From: Teichococcus vastitatis
GTDB taxonomy: Bacteria > Pseudomonadota > Alphaproteobacteria > Acetobacterales > Acetobacteraceae
Length of the DNA: 64,000 nt
Direction of reading: 5' to 3'
NCBI RefSeq assembly: GCF_003604215.1
Contig: NZ_QXGS01000001.1
Coordinates: 186,001-250,000, forward strand
This document shows, in pieces, positions 21,867-30,901 of the stretch (its first letter is position 1; each line of letters opens with the position of its first letter). The notes beneath the pieces were generated by a model. It was not told the DNA's origin, made no database searches, and saw nothing but the letters and a program-made list of their open reading frames with translations. The position numbers and the translations under genes are program-made.

Positions 21867-22958
21867 ATGGCGGAACCGAAGGCCGAAGAAGCGCTGGCGA
21901 ATGCGATCCGCACCGCGCTGGCAACGGTGCGGCACCCCCGCACCGGGCAGGACGTGGTGAGCGCCGGCATGCTCCAAGGACTGGTGGTGCGCGGAGGTCT
22001 GGTGCAGTTCGCGCTGGCCGTGGCGCGGGAGGAAGCCCGCGCCCTGGAGCCGCTGCGCGCCGCGGCCGAGGCCGCCGCCGCCGCCGTGCCCGGCGTGGCG
22101 TCCGCCACCTGCGTGCTGACCGCGCACCGCGAAGCCGCCGCGCCGCCGCCACCGCCGCAGCGTTCCGCCGCGATCCAGGCGCGCCACGGCGGCACCGGCC
22201 AGATCCCGCTGCCGCTGATCAACGCGGTGGTGGCGGTGGCCTCCGGCAAGGGCGGCGTCGGGAAATCGACAACCGCGGTGAACCTCGCGGTCGCGATGGC
22301 CCAGTCGGGCCTGCGCGTCGGCCTGCTGGATGCCGACATCTACGGCCCGTCGCTGCCGATGATGCTTGGCATCAGCGAGCGCCCGAAGGCCGAAAGCGGC
22401 CGCATCCTGCCGCTGGAGCGCTGGGGGCTGAAGGCGATGTCGATCGGCTTCATGGTGGACAACGAGACGCCGATGGTCTGGCGCGGCCCCATGGTGATGG
22501 GCGCGCTGGAGCAGATGCTGGGCCAGGTGGAATGGGGCGCACTCGACATCCTGGTGATCGACATGCCGCCCGGCACCGGCGACGCGCAGCTGACCATCAG
22601 CCAGCGCGTCAAGATGGCCGGCGCGGTGATCGTCTCGACGCCGCAGGACGTGGCGCTGATCGACGCACGCCGGGGCATCCGCATGTTCGAGAAGGTGAAC
22701 GTGCCGGTGCTCGGGCTGATCGAGAACATGTCGTATTTCTGCTGTCCGAATTGCGGCCACACCGCGCATCCCTTCGGCCATGGCGGCGCGCGGGCCGAGG
22801 CGGAGCGGATGGGGGTGCCCTTCCTGGGCGAACTGCCGCTGCGCCTCGAGATCCGCGAATTGTCGGATGCCGGGACGCCGGTGATGGTGGCGCAGCCGCA
22901 AGGCGAGGCCGCCGCCCAGTACCGTGCCATCGCCGAGGCGCTGCGGCAGCGGCTGTGA
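21867..22958 (+). CDS. mrp: Fe-S cluster carrier ATPase Mrp/ApbC
   Basis: MinD-like ATPase that binds and transfers 4Fe-4S clusters to apo-proteins. An N-terminal MIP18/DUF59 domain spans about residues 1-85. A Pro/Gln linker follows, then the deviant Walker A SGKGGVGKSTT at about residues 126-136. The cluster-binding CPNC lies at about residues 292-295 in FCCPNCGHTAHPFG. 363 residues is standard. The ATG at 21867 places the DUF59 domain at the N-terminus. It is divergent from hflK. Confidence 0.95.
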   Translation: MAEPKAEEALANAIRTALATVRHPRTGQDVVSAGMLQGLVVRGGLVQFALAVAREEARALEPLRAAAEAAAAAVPGVASATCVLTAHREAAAPPPPPQRSAAIQARHGGTGQIPLPLINAVVAVASGKGGVGKSTTAVNLAVAMAQSGLRVGLLDADIYGPSLPMMLGISERPKAESGRILPLERWGLKAMSIGFMVDNETPMVWRGPMVMGALEQMLGQVEWGALDILVIDMPPGTGDAQLTISQRVKMAGAVIVSTPQDVALIDARRGIRMFEKVNVPVLGLIENMSYFCCPNCGHTAHPFGHGGARAEAERMGVPFLGELPLRLEIRELSDAGTPVMVAQPQGEAAAQYRAIAEALRQRL

Positions 22959-22965
22959 GGCGGCG

Positions 22966-23277
22966 CTAGCCCCGCCCGCGCCCCTTGCGCGGCAGGATCG
23001 GGAGCGGCCGCGGCGCGGTGGCGCGGCCGAGGGCGAAGCCGCCCACCCCCACCAGCAGCAGCAGCGCGCCGAGGTCGCCCACCAGCGCATGCGCCAGCGG
23101 TACGCCGATCAACAGCACGGCGACACAGATTATCACCGCCAGCCAGCGGCGCCAGTGAAAGCCGGCCAGCATCGCCGCCGGCGCGCGCATCAGCCCAAGG
23201 CCGCGCGCCGGCCGGGCCTTGGGCGCGGACCGGCGGGCCGCAGCCGGCTGGCGTGATGGTCTGGCCGGTGCCGCCAT
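22966..23277 (-). CDS. Hypothetical small membrane protein
   Basis: I do not recognise this protein. It has 103 residues with a basic Arg/Pro/Ala-rich N-terminus, two adjacent hydrophobic segments (WLAVIICVAVLLIGVPLAHAL and LGALLLLVGVGGFALG) and a basic tail ending PRKGRGRG. It starts 13 bases after the thyX stop on the same strand, so it may be cotranscribed with thyX. The start could be one of several nearby Met codons. Confidence 0.6.
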   Translation of the reverse strand: MAAPARPSRQPAAARRSAPKARPARGLGLMRAPAAMLAGFHWRRWLAVIICVAVLLIGVPLAHALVGDLGALLLLVGVGGFALGRATAPRPLPILPRKGRGRG

Positions 23278-23290
23278 GACGTGCCCGGCC

Positions 23291-24229
23291 TCAGGCCTCG
23301 CGGCCGAGCTGCGCCATCAGCTCGCGCCATTCGCGCTTGGACAGGCCGCTGCCCTCCTGCGCCACCGCCTCCCCCGCCAGCAGGCGCTTTACCACCGACA
23401 GCATCTGCGCCGACAGCGTCACCGCGCCGAGGCGGTAGTCCCGGAAGGCTTCCGCCACCGCCGGCACCCAGGCTTCCAGCGAGCGCAGCATCGCCTCGGC
23501 ATAGACGCGGATCTCGTACTGGGCATGGGCGTCGGCACGCAGGCTGAGGAAGTGCAGGAGGTTGTTGAGGTCGCTCTTCCAGTACCACTGGGTGTAGGCG
23601 TTGAGCGTCAGGTTCATGCGCGCCAGCTCGCGCGCCAAGCCCTGCCGGGAGGGGTCCAGGGTATTGCCGGCCTCGTCGGCGTTCAGCATCTCCTGGTAAT
23701 GGTCGTAATTGGTCATGGCGTCCTGCCGCAGCAGCGACAGAACGCGCGCTGCTTCCTCGCCCTGCAGCACGGCGCCACGGCCCTGGCGATTATCCGCGGA
23801 TTGCGCCGCCAACTGGTCCGCCGCGGGCAGGTAGAATTCGCGGTCCATGATCGAGTACCGGGCGGAATACTCGTTCACGTTGGCGGTGCGGTGGCGGATC
23901 CACTGCCGCGCCACGAAGATCGGCAGCTTCACATGGTACTTGATCTCGCACATCTCGAACGGGGTCGAGTGGCGGTGCCGCATCAGGTAGCGGATCAGCC
24001 CGCGATCCTCGTTCGCCGCGCGGGTGCCGCGGCCATAGGACACGCGCGCCGCCTGCACCACGGCGTTGTCGTCGCCCATATAGTCGACCACGCGCACGAA
24101 GCCGTGGTCGAGCACCGGCACCGCCTCGTACAACATGGCTTCCAGCGCCGGCACGGTGGGGCGGCGGGTTTCGGCTGTCACCGAACGGGCCTCGGCGAGT
24201 TCCTGGAGCTGGGCATCGGTGAGGGCCAT
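23291..24229 (-). CDS. thyX: FAD-dependent thymidylate synthase
   Basis: Makes dTMP from dUMP using methylene-tetrahydrofolate and reduced FAD. The ThyX signature RHR-x7-S is seen as [15 protein letters not shown], with Arg112-His113-Arg114 and Ser122. The segment [18 protein letters not shown] is also typical. 312 residues fits the longer alphaproteobacterial form. The start ([10 protein letters not shown]) was placed at 24229, because the upstream extension to 24475 would run into the tmRNA gene on the other strand. No thyA is visible in the window. Confidence 0.95.
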   Translation of the reverse strand: MALTDAQLQELAEARSVTAETRRPTVPALEAMLYEAVPVLDHGFVRVVDYMGDDNAVVQAARVSYGRGTRAANEDRGLIRYLMRHRHSTPFEMCEIKYHVKLPIFVARQWIRHRTANVNEYSARYSIMDREFYLPAADQLAAQSADNRQGRGAVLQGEEAARVLSLLRQDAMTNYDHYQEMLNADEAGNTLDPSRQGLARELARMNLTLNAYTQWYWKSDLNNLLHFLSLRADAHAQYEIRVYAEAMLRSLEAWVPAVAEAFRDYRLGAVTLSAQMLSVVKRLLAGEAVAQEGSGLSKREWRELMAQLGREA

Positions 24230-24371
24230 CGGGTCAGCCTTTGCAGTCGCGGAAATAGGGAGCCGCGCGAGCGGCCCGGCGCCTGCCCTTAGCCTGTCGG
24301 CCGGCTTCCGGCCACTGATTCCAGCCGCCGATCCTGAACGCTTTTCCCGCATCTCCCTCTCGCAATTTGGC

Positions 24372-24396
24372 GCGCTCCGGCCTATATCCGGAGCGC
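24372..24396. repeat. Inverted repeat just before the tmRNA acceptor piece
   Basis: GCGCTCCGG (24372-24380) and CCGGAGCGC (24388-24396) are perfect nine-base complements flanking CCTATAT. The repeat ends where the mature acceptor RNA is expected to begin. The TATAT centre could be a -10 element, or the hairpin could guide 5' processing. Confidence 0.4.
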
Positions 24397-24702
24397 TCGC
24401 CTTCGGGCGGCTATGGCGATAAACGGCATGTGGAATAAGCGTTGCGGACCCGGGGGCAGTGCCCGGCGTCTCCACCAGCTTCAGGCACCTGGAATCGTCG
24501 GGTGCGCTTCTGGGGACGAAACAGGCTCGACGCGCGTGGTAAAGCCATGTCTTTTGCCCGGCATTGTACCGCCGTTATCGGGCTAAATCACAAGTGCCAA
24601 CGATAATGGTCGCGAGACCATGGCGCTCGCTGCCTAACCATAGGTAAGCGCGGTCCGGGGGGAACCGGGCAACAGAATCCCCCCACTCAAGCTCCGCGCG
24701 CC
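24397..24702 (+). ncRNA. ssrA: Two-piece (permuted) transfer-messenger RNA
   Basis: Rescues stalled ribosomes. The gene is circularly permuted. The acceptor piece comes first and ends CGTCTCC-ACCA at 24467-24477; its T stem CCGGG/CCCGG (24450-24466) carries loop GGCAGTG. A spacer of about 34 bases follows, then the coding piece opens with GGGGACG at 24512. GGGGACG pairs with CGTCTCC and includes the G3-U70 wobble read by alanyl-tRNA synthetase. CGCGTG (24533-24538) pairs with CATGTG (24427-24432), and GCCAT (24544-24548) with ATGGC (24413-24417), joining the pieces. The tag frame at 24596-24637 encodes ANDNGRETMALAA then TAA. Helices GCGCGG/CCGCGC and GGGGGG/CCCCCC close the 3' part near 24700. 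Outer ends are approximate. Confidence 0.93.
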
Positions 24703-24790
24703 ATGATTTGTTCTTCAGCCGCATTTCACCACACGGCGTCATCCGGTATGGGTCGATGCAGATGACTGGCCGGCACCGGGGTAGAATTGC

Positions 24791-25339
24791 ATGACCGAGG
24801 ATACCAAGCAGGTCGAGAGCCTGCTGCCCTATGATCGCTGGACCGAGGACGCGATGCGCGAGGTGGCGCTGCGCGCGCTGGACCATGCGGGTACGCATGG
24901 ACTGCCCGGCGAGCACCATTTCTACCTCACCTTCCGCACGGATCATCCGGGCATCTCCATCCCCAGCCACCTGAAGGCACGCTATCCGGAGGAGATGACC
25001 ATTGTTCTGCAGCACCAGTTCTGGGACCTGAAGGTCGATCGGGACAAGGGCTTCGTCACCGCCGGCCTGTCCTTTGGCGGGGTGCCGGCGACGCTGGTGA
25101 TCCCGATCGCCGCGCTGACCGCCTTCTGGGACCCGCATGTGCGGGTGGGGCTGCGATTCCCCTCGGCCGAGGCCACCACCGCGGTTCCCGTGGCGGTGCC
25201 GGAGCCGGTGCCGGCGCCGCCGATGGCGGCCCAGGCCGCGCCCGAGGCCGGAGCCGGCGAGGCGCCCGAGGAGGAAGGCGCGGCGCAGGTGGTCAGCCTC
25301 GACGCGTTCCGCCGCCGGCCGGCGCGCGACGGGGCCTAA
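24791..25339 (+). CDS. sspB: ClpXP adaptor SspB (alpha type)
   Basis: Adaptor that binds ssrA-tagged proteins and tethers them to ClpX for degradation. The substrate-binding domain covers about residues 10-110, with GEHHFYLTFRT, YPEEMTIVLQHQFWDL and LSFGGVPATLVIPIAAL matching the Caulobacter SspB pattern. A Pro/Ala/Glu-rich flexible linker follows. The C-terminal AQVVSLDAFRRR matches the conserved tail by which SspB docks on ClpX. 182 residues. It lies about 90 bases downstream of ssrA on the same strand. Confidence 0.93.
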   Translation: MTEDTKQVESLLPYDRWTEDAMREVALRALDHAGTHGLPGEHHFYLTFRTDHPGISIPSHLKARYPEEMTIVLQHQFWDLKVDRDKGFVTAGLSFGGVPATLVIPIAALTAFWDPHVRVGLRFPSAEATTAVPVAVPEPVPAPPMAAQAAPEAGAGEAPEEEGAAQVVSLDAFRRRPARDGA

Positions 25340-25355
25340 GGCCTCCGCTTCCGTT

Positions 25356-25373
25356 GGCAGCCGCGCGGCTGCC
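25356..25373. terminator. 18-base palindrome between sspB and the HerA-like gene
   Basis: GGCAGCCGCGCGGCTGCC is a perfect palindrome in the 51-base gap between two convergent genes. It could fold as a seven-pair hairpin in RNA of either strand and act as a bidirectional terminator, but no T-tract follows on either side. Confidence 0.4.
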
Positions 25374-25390
25374 GGCAGCCTGCGGCGCCG

Positions 25391-27016
25391 TCAGCGCTTC
25401 AGGATCGAGCCCAGGATGCCACGCACCAGGGCGCGGCCGATCTGCCCGCCGACCTGTGATCCCACCCCGCGGGCCACGGATTTGGCCAGGACCGCCGCAG
25501 CGCTGTCACGCCGCCCGCCACCGCCCAGGATTTCGGCGAGAAGGCCGCCACCCGCCTGCGGCTGCGGCTGCGGCGCCGGCGCCCGGCGGCCCGCCCGGCG
25601 CCGCGGCGCGTCCGTTCCGCCCCAGCTCGGCGTGGGCAGGCCGCCCCAGGGATTGCCGCCGCGCACCGGCGCCGCGTCGCCCCAAGGCGCGTGCGGCGTA
25701 TCCGCCACGGGCACGGTGGCGGCCCGGTCCTGGAGCATCTCATAGGCGGATTCGCGGTCCACGGCCTGATCGTACTTGCCGCGCAAGGGGCTGGCCTCCA
25801 GGATCTCCGCCCGCTCCTCCGGCGTTACCACGCCCATGCGCGAGCGCGGCGGGCGGATCTTGGTGCGCTGCACCTCGCCCGGAATGCCGCCGGGCTGCAG
25901 GCAAGACACCAGCGCCTCCCCCACGCCCATGGCGGTGATCGCCTCCTGCGTGTCGAAGCCCTTGTTGGCGCGAAACGTTTCGGCGGCGGCGCGAACCGCC
26001 TTCTGGTCCGCGGCGGTGAAGGCGCGCAGCGCGTGCTGCACCCGGTTGCCGAGCTGCCCCAGCACCCCCGCCGGCACGTCGAGCGGGTTCTGGGTGACGA
26101 AATACACCCCCACGCCCTTGGAGCGGATCAGCCTTACCACCTGCTCCACCTTCTCCAGCAGCGCCTTCGGGGCGCCATCGAACAGCAGGTGCGCCTCGTC
26201 GAAGAAGAACACCAGCTTCGGCCTGGCGAGGTCGCCGGCTTCCGGCAGTTCCTCGAACAACTCGGACAGCAGCCAGAGCAAAAAGGTGGCATAGAGGCGC
26301 GGCCGCTGCACCAGCTGGTCGGCCGCCAGAACGTTCACCGCACCGCGGCCGTCAGGGGCCAGCAGCATCAGGTCCTCCAGCTCCAGCGCCGGCTCGCCGA
26401 AGAAGTGCTCGGCGCCCTGCTGTTCCAGGGTCAGCAGGCGGCGCTGGATGGTGCCGATGGTGGCCTTGCTGATCTGGCCGTAATGCGCCGACAGTTCCGG
26501 CGCGCGTTCGGCCACATGCGCCAGGATCGCCCGCAGATCCTTGAAGTCGAGCAGCAGCAGCCCCTCGTCGTCCGCCAGGGCGAAGGCGATGTTCAGCACG
26601 CCTTCCTGGGTGTCGTTCAGCTCCAGCAGGCGCGCCAGCAGCAGCGGGCCCATCTCGGACACCGTGGCACGGATTGGGTGGCCCTGCTGGCCGAACACGT
26701 CCCAGAACACCACCGGCGCGGCCTCGTAGCCGAATTCCGACATGCCGGTGGAGGCGGCGCGCTGCTCGACCTTGGGGTTCGGCTTGCCGGGGCGGCCGAT
26801 GCCCGACAGGTCGCCCTTGATGTCGGCGCAGAACACAGGCACCCCGGCGCGGGAAAAGCCTTCCGCCAGGATCTGCAGGGTGACGGTCTTGCCGGTGCCG
26901 GTGGCACCGGCCACCAGCCCGTGCCGGTTGGCCAGGGCCAGGTGCAGCCATTGCGGTTCGCCGCCGGCCGCGCCGATCAGGATCTGCGATTCGTCGCTCA
27001 ATGCGGTCTGGCTCAT
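25391..27016 (-). CDS. HerA/FtsK-like ATPase, DUF853 family
   Basis: P-loop ATPase of the DUF853 (helicase HerA-like C-terminal) family, abundant in proteobacteria and without an assigned physiological role. Walker A GATGTGKT is at residues 37-44, the [12 protein letters not shown] segment follows near 63, and Walker [14 protein letters not shown] starts at 267. [33 protein letters not shown] is a further family block. The last 110 residues are a Pro/Gly/Ala-rich linker and a Gly-rich tail. The start at 27016 gives 541 residues, with CAGGAGCC upstream. It does not neighbour a nuA-type nuclease gene, so it is not a canonical HerA-NurA pair. Confidence 0.88.
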   Translation of the reverse strand: MSQTALSDESQILIGAAGGEPQWLHLALANRHGLVAGATGTGKTVTLQILAEGFSRAGVPVFCADIKGDLSGIGRPGKPNPKVEQRAASTGMSEFGYEAAPVVFWDVFGQQGHPIRATVSEMGPLLLARLLELNDTQEGVLNIAFALADDEGLLLLDFKDLRAILAHVAERAPELSAHYGQISKATIGTIQRRLLTLEQQGAEHFFGEPALELEDLMLLAPDGRGAVNVLAADQLVQRPRLYATFLLWLLSELFEELPEAGDLARPKLVFFFDEAHLLFDGAPKALLEKVEQVVRLIRSKGVGVYFVTQNPLDVPAGVLGQLGNRVQHALRAFTAADQKAVRAAAETFRANKGFDTQEAITAMGVGEALVSCLQPGGIPGEVQRTKIRPPRSRMGVVTPEERAEILEASPLRGKYDQAVDRESAYEMLQDRAATVPVADTPHAPWGDAAPVRGGNPWGGLPTPSWGGTDAPRRRAGRRAPAPQPQPQAGGGLLAEILGGGGRRDSAAAVLAKSVARGVGSQVGGQIGRALVRGILGSILKR

Positions 27017-27253
27017 GCGGCAGGCTCCTGGCCGGGGCGGTGGCGTCCCTCTTTCGTGGCGCCATGCAGCCATGGCAAGGCCGGGGCTGTCCAGCCGCCG
27101 CGCTCTGCCGGCGCCGCAGCCTTGCAGGCATTCCCCGTTGGCTTGTGGTGCCGCCTGCGCTACCTCCCCCCGGAAGAGCGAGGCGCCGCGCGTCGCGACG
27201 CCCGAAGGCCGCGCCCCCAAGCCGCGGCCCGATTCCTGCCGGAGCGTCCGCCG

Positions 27254-28996
27254 ATGACCCCTGACAACCTCCCCGCCGACAACATCCCCCCCGCCGCCCC
27301 GCTGGCCGATACGCCGATCAACGAGACCGACGCCGGCACGCCCCTCGCCGCGACGCGCCCGGAAAGCTTTCTGTACAGCCCGATGACGCCGCTCGGCGAG
27401 GACAAGACGCGCTACCGCCGCCTGCCGATCGAGGGCGTCAAGGTCATCGAGGTGGACGGCAAGAAGGTCCTGAAGGTGTCGCCCGGGGCGCTGGAGGAAC
27501 TGGCCTTCACCGCCTGCAAGGAGGTGTCGCATTTTCTGCGGCCCGGACACCTGCAGCAGCTGGCCAACATCCTGAAGGATCCCGAGGCCAGCGCCAATGA
27601 CCGCTTCGTGGCGCTGGACCTGCTGAAGAACGCGTCCATCGCCGCCGGCGGCAAGCTGCCCATGTGCCAGGACACCGGCACCGCCATCGTGTTCGGCAAG
27701 AAGGGCCAGCGGGTCTGGGTCGAGGGCAATGAGGAGGAGGCGCTGAGCTACGGCGTCCACCGCACCTACACCGAAACCAACCTGCGCTACTCGCAGATGG
27801 CGCCGATCTCGACCTTCGAGGAAGTGAACACCGGCAACAACCTGCCGGTGCAGTTCGACATCTACGCGTCCCCCGGCGAATATCGTGCGGACGAGTTCCA
27901 CATGATGTTCGTGCTCAAGGGTGGCGGCTCGGCCAACAAGACCTTCCTGTTCCAGCAGACCCGCGCCGTGCTGCACCCGGAGAAGCTGCTGAAGTTCCTG
28001 GAAGAGAAGATCCGCACCCTCGGCACCTCGGCCTGCCCGCCCTACCACTTGGCGGTGGTGCTTGGCGGCACCTCGGCCGAGACCACGTTGAAGACGGTGA
28101 AGCTGGCCTCGACCCGCTACCTCGATGAGTTGCCGACGGTGGGCAGCAGGGCCGGCCACGCGATCCGCGATCCGGAGTTGGAAGCACAGATCCACAAGCT
28201 GACGCAGAACCTCGGCATCGGCGCGCAGTTCGGTGGCAAGTATTTCTGCCACGATGTGCGGGTGGTGCGTCTGCCGCGCCACGGCGCCTCCCTGCCCATC
28301 GGCATCGGCGTCTCCTGCTCGGCCGACCGCCAGGTGAAGGCCAAGATCACCCCCGAGGGCGTGTTCCTCGAGGAACTGGAGCACGACCCGGCGCGCTTCC
28401 TGCCCGAGACCACGGACGAGATGCTGGGCGGCCCAGGGGGCGGCGACGCGGTGAAGATCGACCTGAACCGCCCGATGGACGAGATCCGCGCCGAGCTGTC
28501 GCGACACCCGGTGAAGACCCGCGTCTCGCTCACCGGCACCATCGTGGTGGCACGCGACATCGCCCATGCCAAGCTGCAGGAGCGGCTGGATCGCGGCGAG
28601 GGCCTGCCGCAATACATCAAGGACCATCCGGTGTACTACGCCGGCCCGGCCAAGACCCCGGAAGGCATGCCCACCGGTTCCTTCGGCCCCACCACGGCGG
28701 GGCGCATGGACAGCTACGTGGCGGGCTTCCAGGCGGCCGGCGGCTCGCTGGTGATGCTGGCCAAGGGCAACCGCTCCAAGGCGGTGACCAATGCCTGCAA
28801 GCAGCATGGCGGCTTCTATCTCGGCTCGGTCGGCGGCCCGGCGGCGCGCCTGGCGCAGGACTGCATCCGCAAGGTCGAGGTGCTGGAATATCCCGAGCTC
28901 GGCATGGAGGCGGTGTGGAAGATCCAGGTCGAGGATTTTCCGGCCTTCATCGTGGTCGATGACAAGGGCAACGACTTCTACGACGGGCTGGAATAA
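27254..28996 (+). CDS. fumA: Fumarate hydratase class I (iron-sulfur)
   Basis: 4Fe-4S enzyme that interconverts fumarate and malate in the citric acid cycle. The single chain fuses the alpha domain (with [17 protein letters not shown] near residue 137) and the beta domain (with [12 protein letters not shown] and [18 protein letters not shown]). Cysteines in [15 protein letters not shown] and TNACKQH are the probable cluster ligands. 580 residues is somewhat longer than the E. coli FumA/FumB enzymes because of a Pro/Ala-rich N-terminal extension of about 30 residues. The next gene begins directly after its stop (TAAATG), so it heads a three-gene operon. FumA versus FumB naming is arbitrary. 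Confidence 0.94.
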   Translation: MTPDNLPADNIPPAAPLADTPINETDAGTPLAATRPESFLYSPMTPLGEDKTRYRRLPIEGVKVIEVDGKKVLKVSPGALEELAFTACKEVSHFLRPGHLQQLANILKDPEASANDRFVALDLLKNASIAAGGKLPMCQDTGTAIVFGKKGQRVWVEGNEEEALSYGVHRTYTETNLRYSQMAPISTFEEVNTGNNLPVQFDIYASPGEYRADEFHMMFVLKGGGSANKTFLFQQTRAVLHPEKLLKFLEEKIRTLGTSACPPYHLAVVLGGTSAETTLKTVKLASTRYLDELPTVGSRAGHAIRDPELEAQIHKLTQNLGIGAQFGGKYFCHDVRVVRLPRHGASLPIGIGVSCSADRQVKAKITPEGVFLEELEHDPARFLPETTDEMLGGPGGGDAVKIDLNRPMDEIRAELSRHPVKTRVSLTGTIVVARDIAHAKLQERLDRGEGLPQYIKDHPVYYAGPAKTPEGMPTGSFGPTTAGRMDSYVAGFQAAGGSLVMLAKGNRSKAVTNACKQHGGFYLGSVGGPAARLAQDCIRKVEVLEYPELGMEAVWKIQVEDFPAFIVVDDKGNDFYDGLE

Positions 28997-29422
28997 ATGA
29001 CCCGCCGCCTGATCTCCTCCGGCAGCCGCTTCGAGGCGGAGATCGGCTATTCCCGCGCGGTGGTGGCGGGCGACTTCGTCCATGTCGCCGGCACCACCGG
29101 CTATGACTACGCCACCATGACCCTGCCCGAGGGTGTGGAGGCGCAGTGCGAGCAATGCTTTCGCAACATCCAGACGGCGCTGGCCGAGGCCGGCTCCGGC
29201 ATGCAGGATGTGGTGCGCGTCACTTTTATCGTACCGCGCCGCGAGGATTGGCAGGCCTGCTGGCCGGTGACGCGAAAATGGCTGGGCGAGGTCCGCCCGG
29301 CCGCCACGCTGCTCCACGCCGGGCTGCAGGACGAGGCCATGCGGATCGAGATCGAAGTGACGGCGCAGCGCGTCCCTATCCTTGTGGACAGCGTGGACAG
29401 GAACGAAGGGGGACAGGCCTGA
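28997..29422 (+). CDS. RidA family protein
   Basis: YjgF/YER057c/UK114 family member; RidA-type proteins deaminate reactive imine or enamine intermediates. The N-terminus [32 protein letters not shown] follows the family pattern, and the C-terminal [10 protein letters not shown] corresponds to the IEIEAIA block. The arginine that RidA enzymes use for catalysis is not clearly conserved here (the usual ARxxVxVAxLP region reads [10 protein letters not shown]), so it may belong to a non-archetypal subfamily. 141 residues. It starts at the fumarase stop and overlaps the next gene by one base. Confidence 0.85.
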   Translation: MTRRLISSGSRFEAEIGYSRAVVAGDFVHVAGTTGYDYATMTLPEGVEAQCEQCFRNIQTALAEAGSGMQDVVRVTFIVPRREDWQACWPVTRKWLGEVRPAATLLHAGLQDEAMRIEIEVTAQRVPILVDSVDRNEGGQA

Positions 29423-29826
29423 TGCGGTTCGCGGTCGACCGGCTGGACCATTTGGTGATCACCTGCGCCGATCTGGAGAAGAGCGCGTCCTGGTACCAGC
29501 GCGTGCTGGGCATGGAGCGCGATGCTTTCGGCGAGCACCGCCGCACGGCGCTGAAGTTCGGCGGCCAGAAGCTGAACCTGCGGCCCGCCACGGCATCGCA
29601 GGAGGAATGGTTCACCGGCGTCGCCCCCGCCCCCGGCAGCCAGGATCTTTGTTTCGTGGTGGCGGTGACGGCTCAGGACGTGATCGCTCACCTGCATGAA
29701 TGCGGCGTCACGGTGGAAGCCGGCCCAGCCCCCAAGGCCGGCGCACTCGGGCCAATCACCTCGGTGTATTGCCGCGATCCGGACGGCAACCTGATCGAGA
29801 TCGCCACCTATGGGCCGGCCGCCTGA
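29422..29826 (+). CDS. VOC family protein (glyoxalase/dioxygenase fold)
   Basis: 134-residue vicinal oxygen chelate protein. The N-terminal [25 protein letters not shown] carries the first metal-ligand His, and the C-terminal [15 protein letters not shown] carries the Glu ligand. The pattern matches virulence-protein-like VOC members of unknown substrate. The ATG overlaps the stop of the RidA-like gene (TGATG). Cotranscription with fumarase and RidA suggests a metabolic housekeeping role; the substrate is unknown. Confidence 0.88.
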   Translation: MRFAVDRLDHLVITCADLEKSASWYQRVLGMERDAFGEHRRTALKFGGQKLNLRPATASQEEWFTGVAPAPGSQDLCFVVAVTAQDVIAHLHECGVTVEAGPAPKAGALGPITSVYCRDPDGNLIEIATYGPAA

Positions 29827-29967
29827 CGACAGCGGCGATCCCGGCCGCAGGGCCGGATGGCACGCACCGGCGGCAGACCAGCCGCCACGGATGCGTCGCA
29901 AGGATGTCATAATTCGGCGCCGATCGCTGCCTATGATGGGGATTATGCGCTCCGGGAGGCCCGAAGA

Positions 29968-30321
29968 ATGGCATTGTTTCGTTTCGCGATCCTGGCATCC
30001 GCACTGGGTGCGGCGCTGACGCTGGCAGCGCCCGCGGCGCAGGCCGATGGCTGGCGCCACCGCGGCCATAGCGGCGGCGCCGTTGCCGCCGGCATCATCG
30101 GTGGACTGGCCATCGGGGCGCTGGCCGGTGCCGCGATGGCCGCACCGCCGCCGCCACCGGTCGCCTATTACGCGCCACCACCGCCGCCACGCGTGTATTA
30201 TGCACCGCCGCCGGTGGTCTACGAGGCACCGCCGCCTGTGATCTATTACGCTCCGCCGCCACCGCCGCCCGGCTACGACTACGCCCCGCCTCCGCCCTAT
30301 CGCTACGGCTACGGATGGTGA
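29968..30321 (+). CDS. Exported glycine-zipper, Pro/Tyr-repeat protein
   Basis: Unrecognised 117-residue secreted protein. The signal peptide ALFRFAILASALGAALTLA ends near AQA-D (about residue 26). A basic His/Arg patch WRHRGHSGG is followed by a glycine-zipper-like segment AAGIIGGLAIGALAGAAM. The rest is a run of YYAPPPPP, VYEAPPP and YDYAPPPP repeats ending YRYGYGW. The composition suggests an envelope-associated, extended Pro-rich tail. The ATG has GGAGG eight bases upstream. No function can be given. Confidence 0.75.
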   Translation: MALFRFAILASALGAALTLAAPAAQADGWRHRGHSGGAVAAGIIGGLAIGALAGAAMAAPPPPPVAYYAPPPPPRVYYAPPPVVYEAPPPVIYYAPPPPPPGYDYAPPPPYRYGYGW

Positions 30322-30328
30322 TGCCCGA

Positions 30329-30503
30329 GGACCGGTCACAGGGCCGGTCCTTCGGCCGCGACCCTTGCGAAACCAGGCATTGACCTGATCTCCCCTGCGA
30401 CAAGGGGAGATCCGCGCATGGCCCGTGCCTGCACCGCATTCGGCCGCCGCAGCACCGCCGCAGTCTCGGTTGGCTGCTGCTCACCCTGGCGTACCGGGGT
30501 GAG
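30329..30503 (+). other. Intergenic region with three strong hairpins
   Basis: The 275-base gap 30322-30596 contains GGACCGG/CCGGTCC (30329-30335 with 30344-30350), GATCTCCCCT/AGGGGAGATC (30387-30396 with 30403-30412, six-base loop) and CTCACCCTGG/CCGGGGTGAG (30480-30489 with 30494-30503, CGTA loop, one G-U pair). The first may end the preceding gene. The others could form a small RNA or the 5' leader of the ribbon-helix-helix gene. No known RNA family is recognised. Confidence 0.45.
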
Positions 30504-30596
30504 TAGCCGCGCCCACGATCACCCTCGGCTCCGCGCCAGTCTTCGGTCCAGCATGCCGGTCGCCGCACCAGGCGCATCGGTTCAGCGAGGTGCCGG

Positions 30597-30848
30597 ATGA
30601 CCGGTCCGCACCTGCAGAAGCGTTCCTTCACCCTGGCGGGGCATCGCACCAGCGTGGCGCTGGAACCGGCCTTCTGGTCGGTCCTGGAAGCCCTGGCGCG
30701 GACTCGCGGCATGACCCTTTCGGCATTGGTTCAGCAGGTGGATGCCGGGCGCGACGAGCCGGATCTACCGCTGGCCAGTGCGCTCCGGGTGCATGCGCTG
30801 GTCTCGCAGGCAGAGATCGGGGCCATTTCCGGCGCCACCACGGGCTGA
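30597..30848 (+). CDS. Ribbon-helix-helix domain protein
   Basis: 83-residue protein of the alphaproteobacterial RHH_4 type. It starts with KRSFTLAGHRTSVALEPAFW, then LEALARTRGMTLSALVQQVD forms the two helices, and SALRVHAL follows. Such proteins are DNA-binding or protein-binding regulators of unknown targets. The ATG has AGGTG upstream. It stands alone between the structured intergenic region and the convergent AsmA gene. Confidence 0.8.
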   Translation: MTGPHLQKRSFTLAGHRTSVALEPAFWSVLEALARTRGMTLSALVQQVDAGRDEPDLPLASALRVHALVSQAEIGAISGATTG

Positions 30849-30901
30849 CTGGTCGCGCGCCGGCGGCCGCCCGCATCCCGCGCCGGCTCGTGGGGCCGGC
30901 G

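Noticed and set aside
24575-25138. A minus-strand frame of 187 codons over the ssrA-sspB region
   Set aside because: It runs antisense to the tmRNA coding piece and sspB, both of which are well supported.
25391-29317. Extension of the HerA-like gene upstream through the fumarase region to a 1308-residue product
   Set aside because: The upstream part is antisense to fumarase and shows no domain. The real start at 27016 has a ribosome binding site and the family N-terminus.
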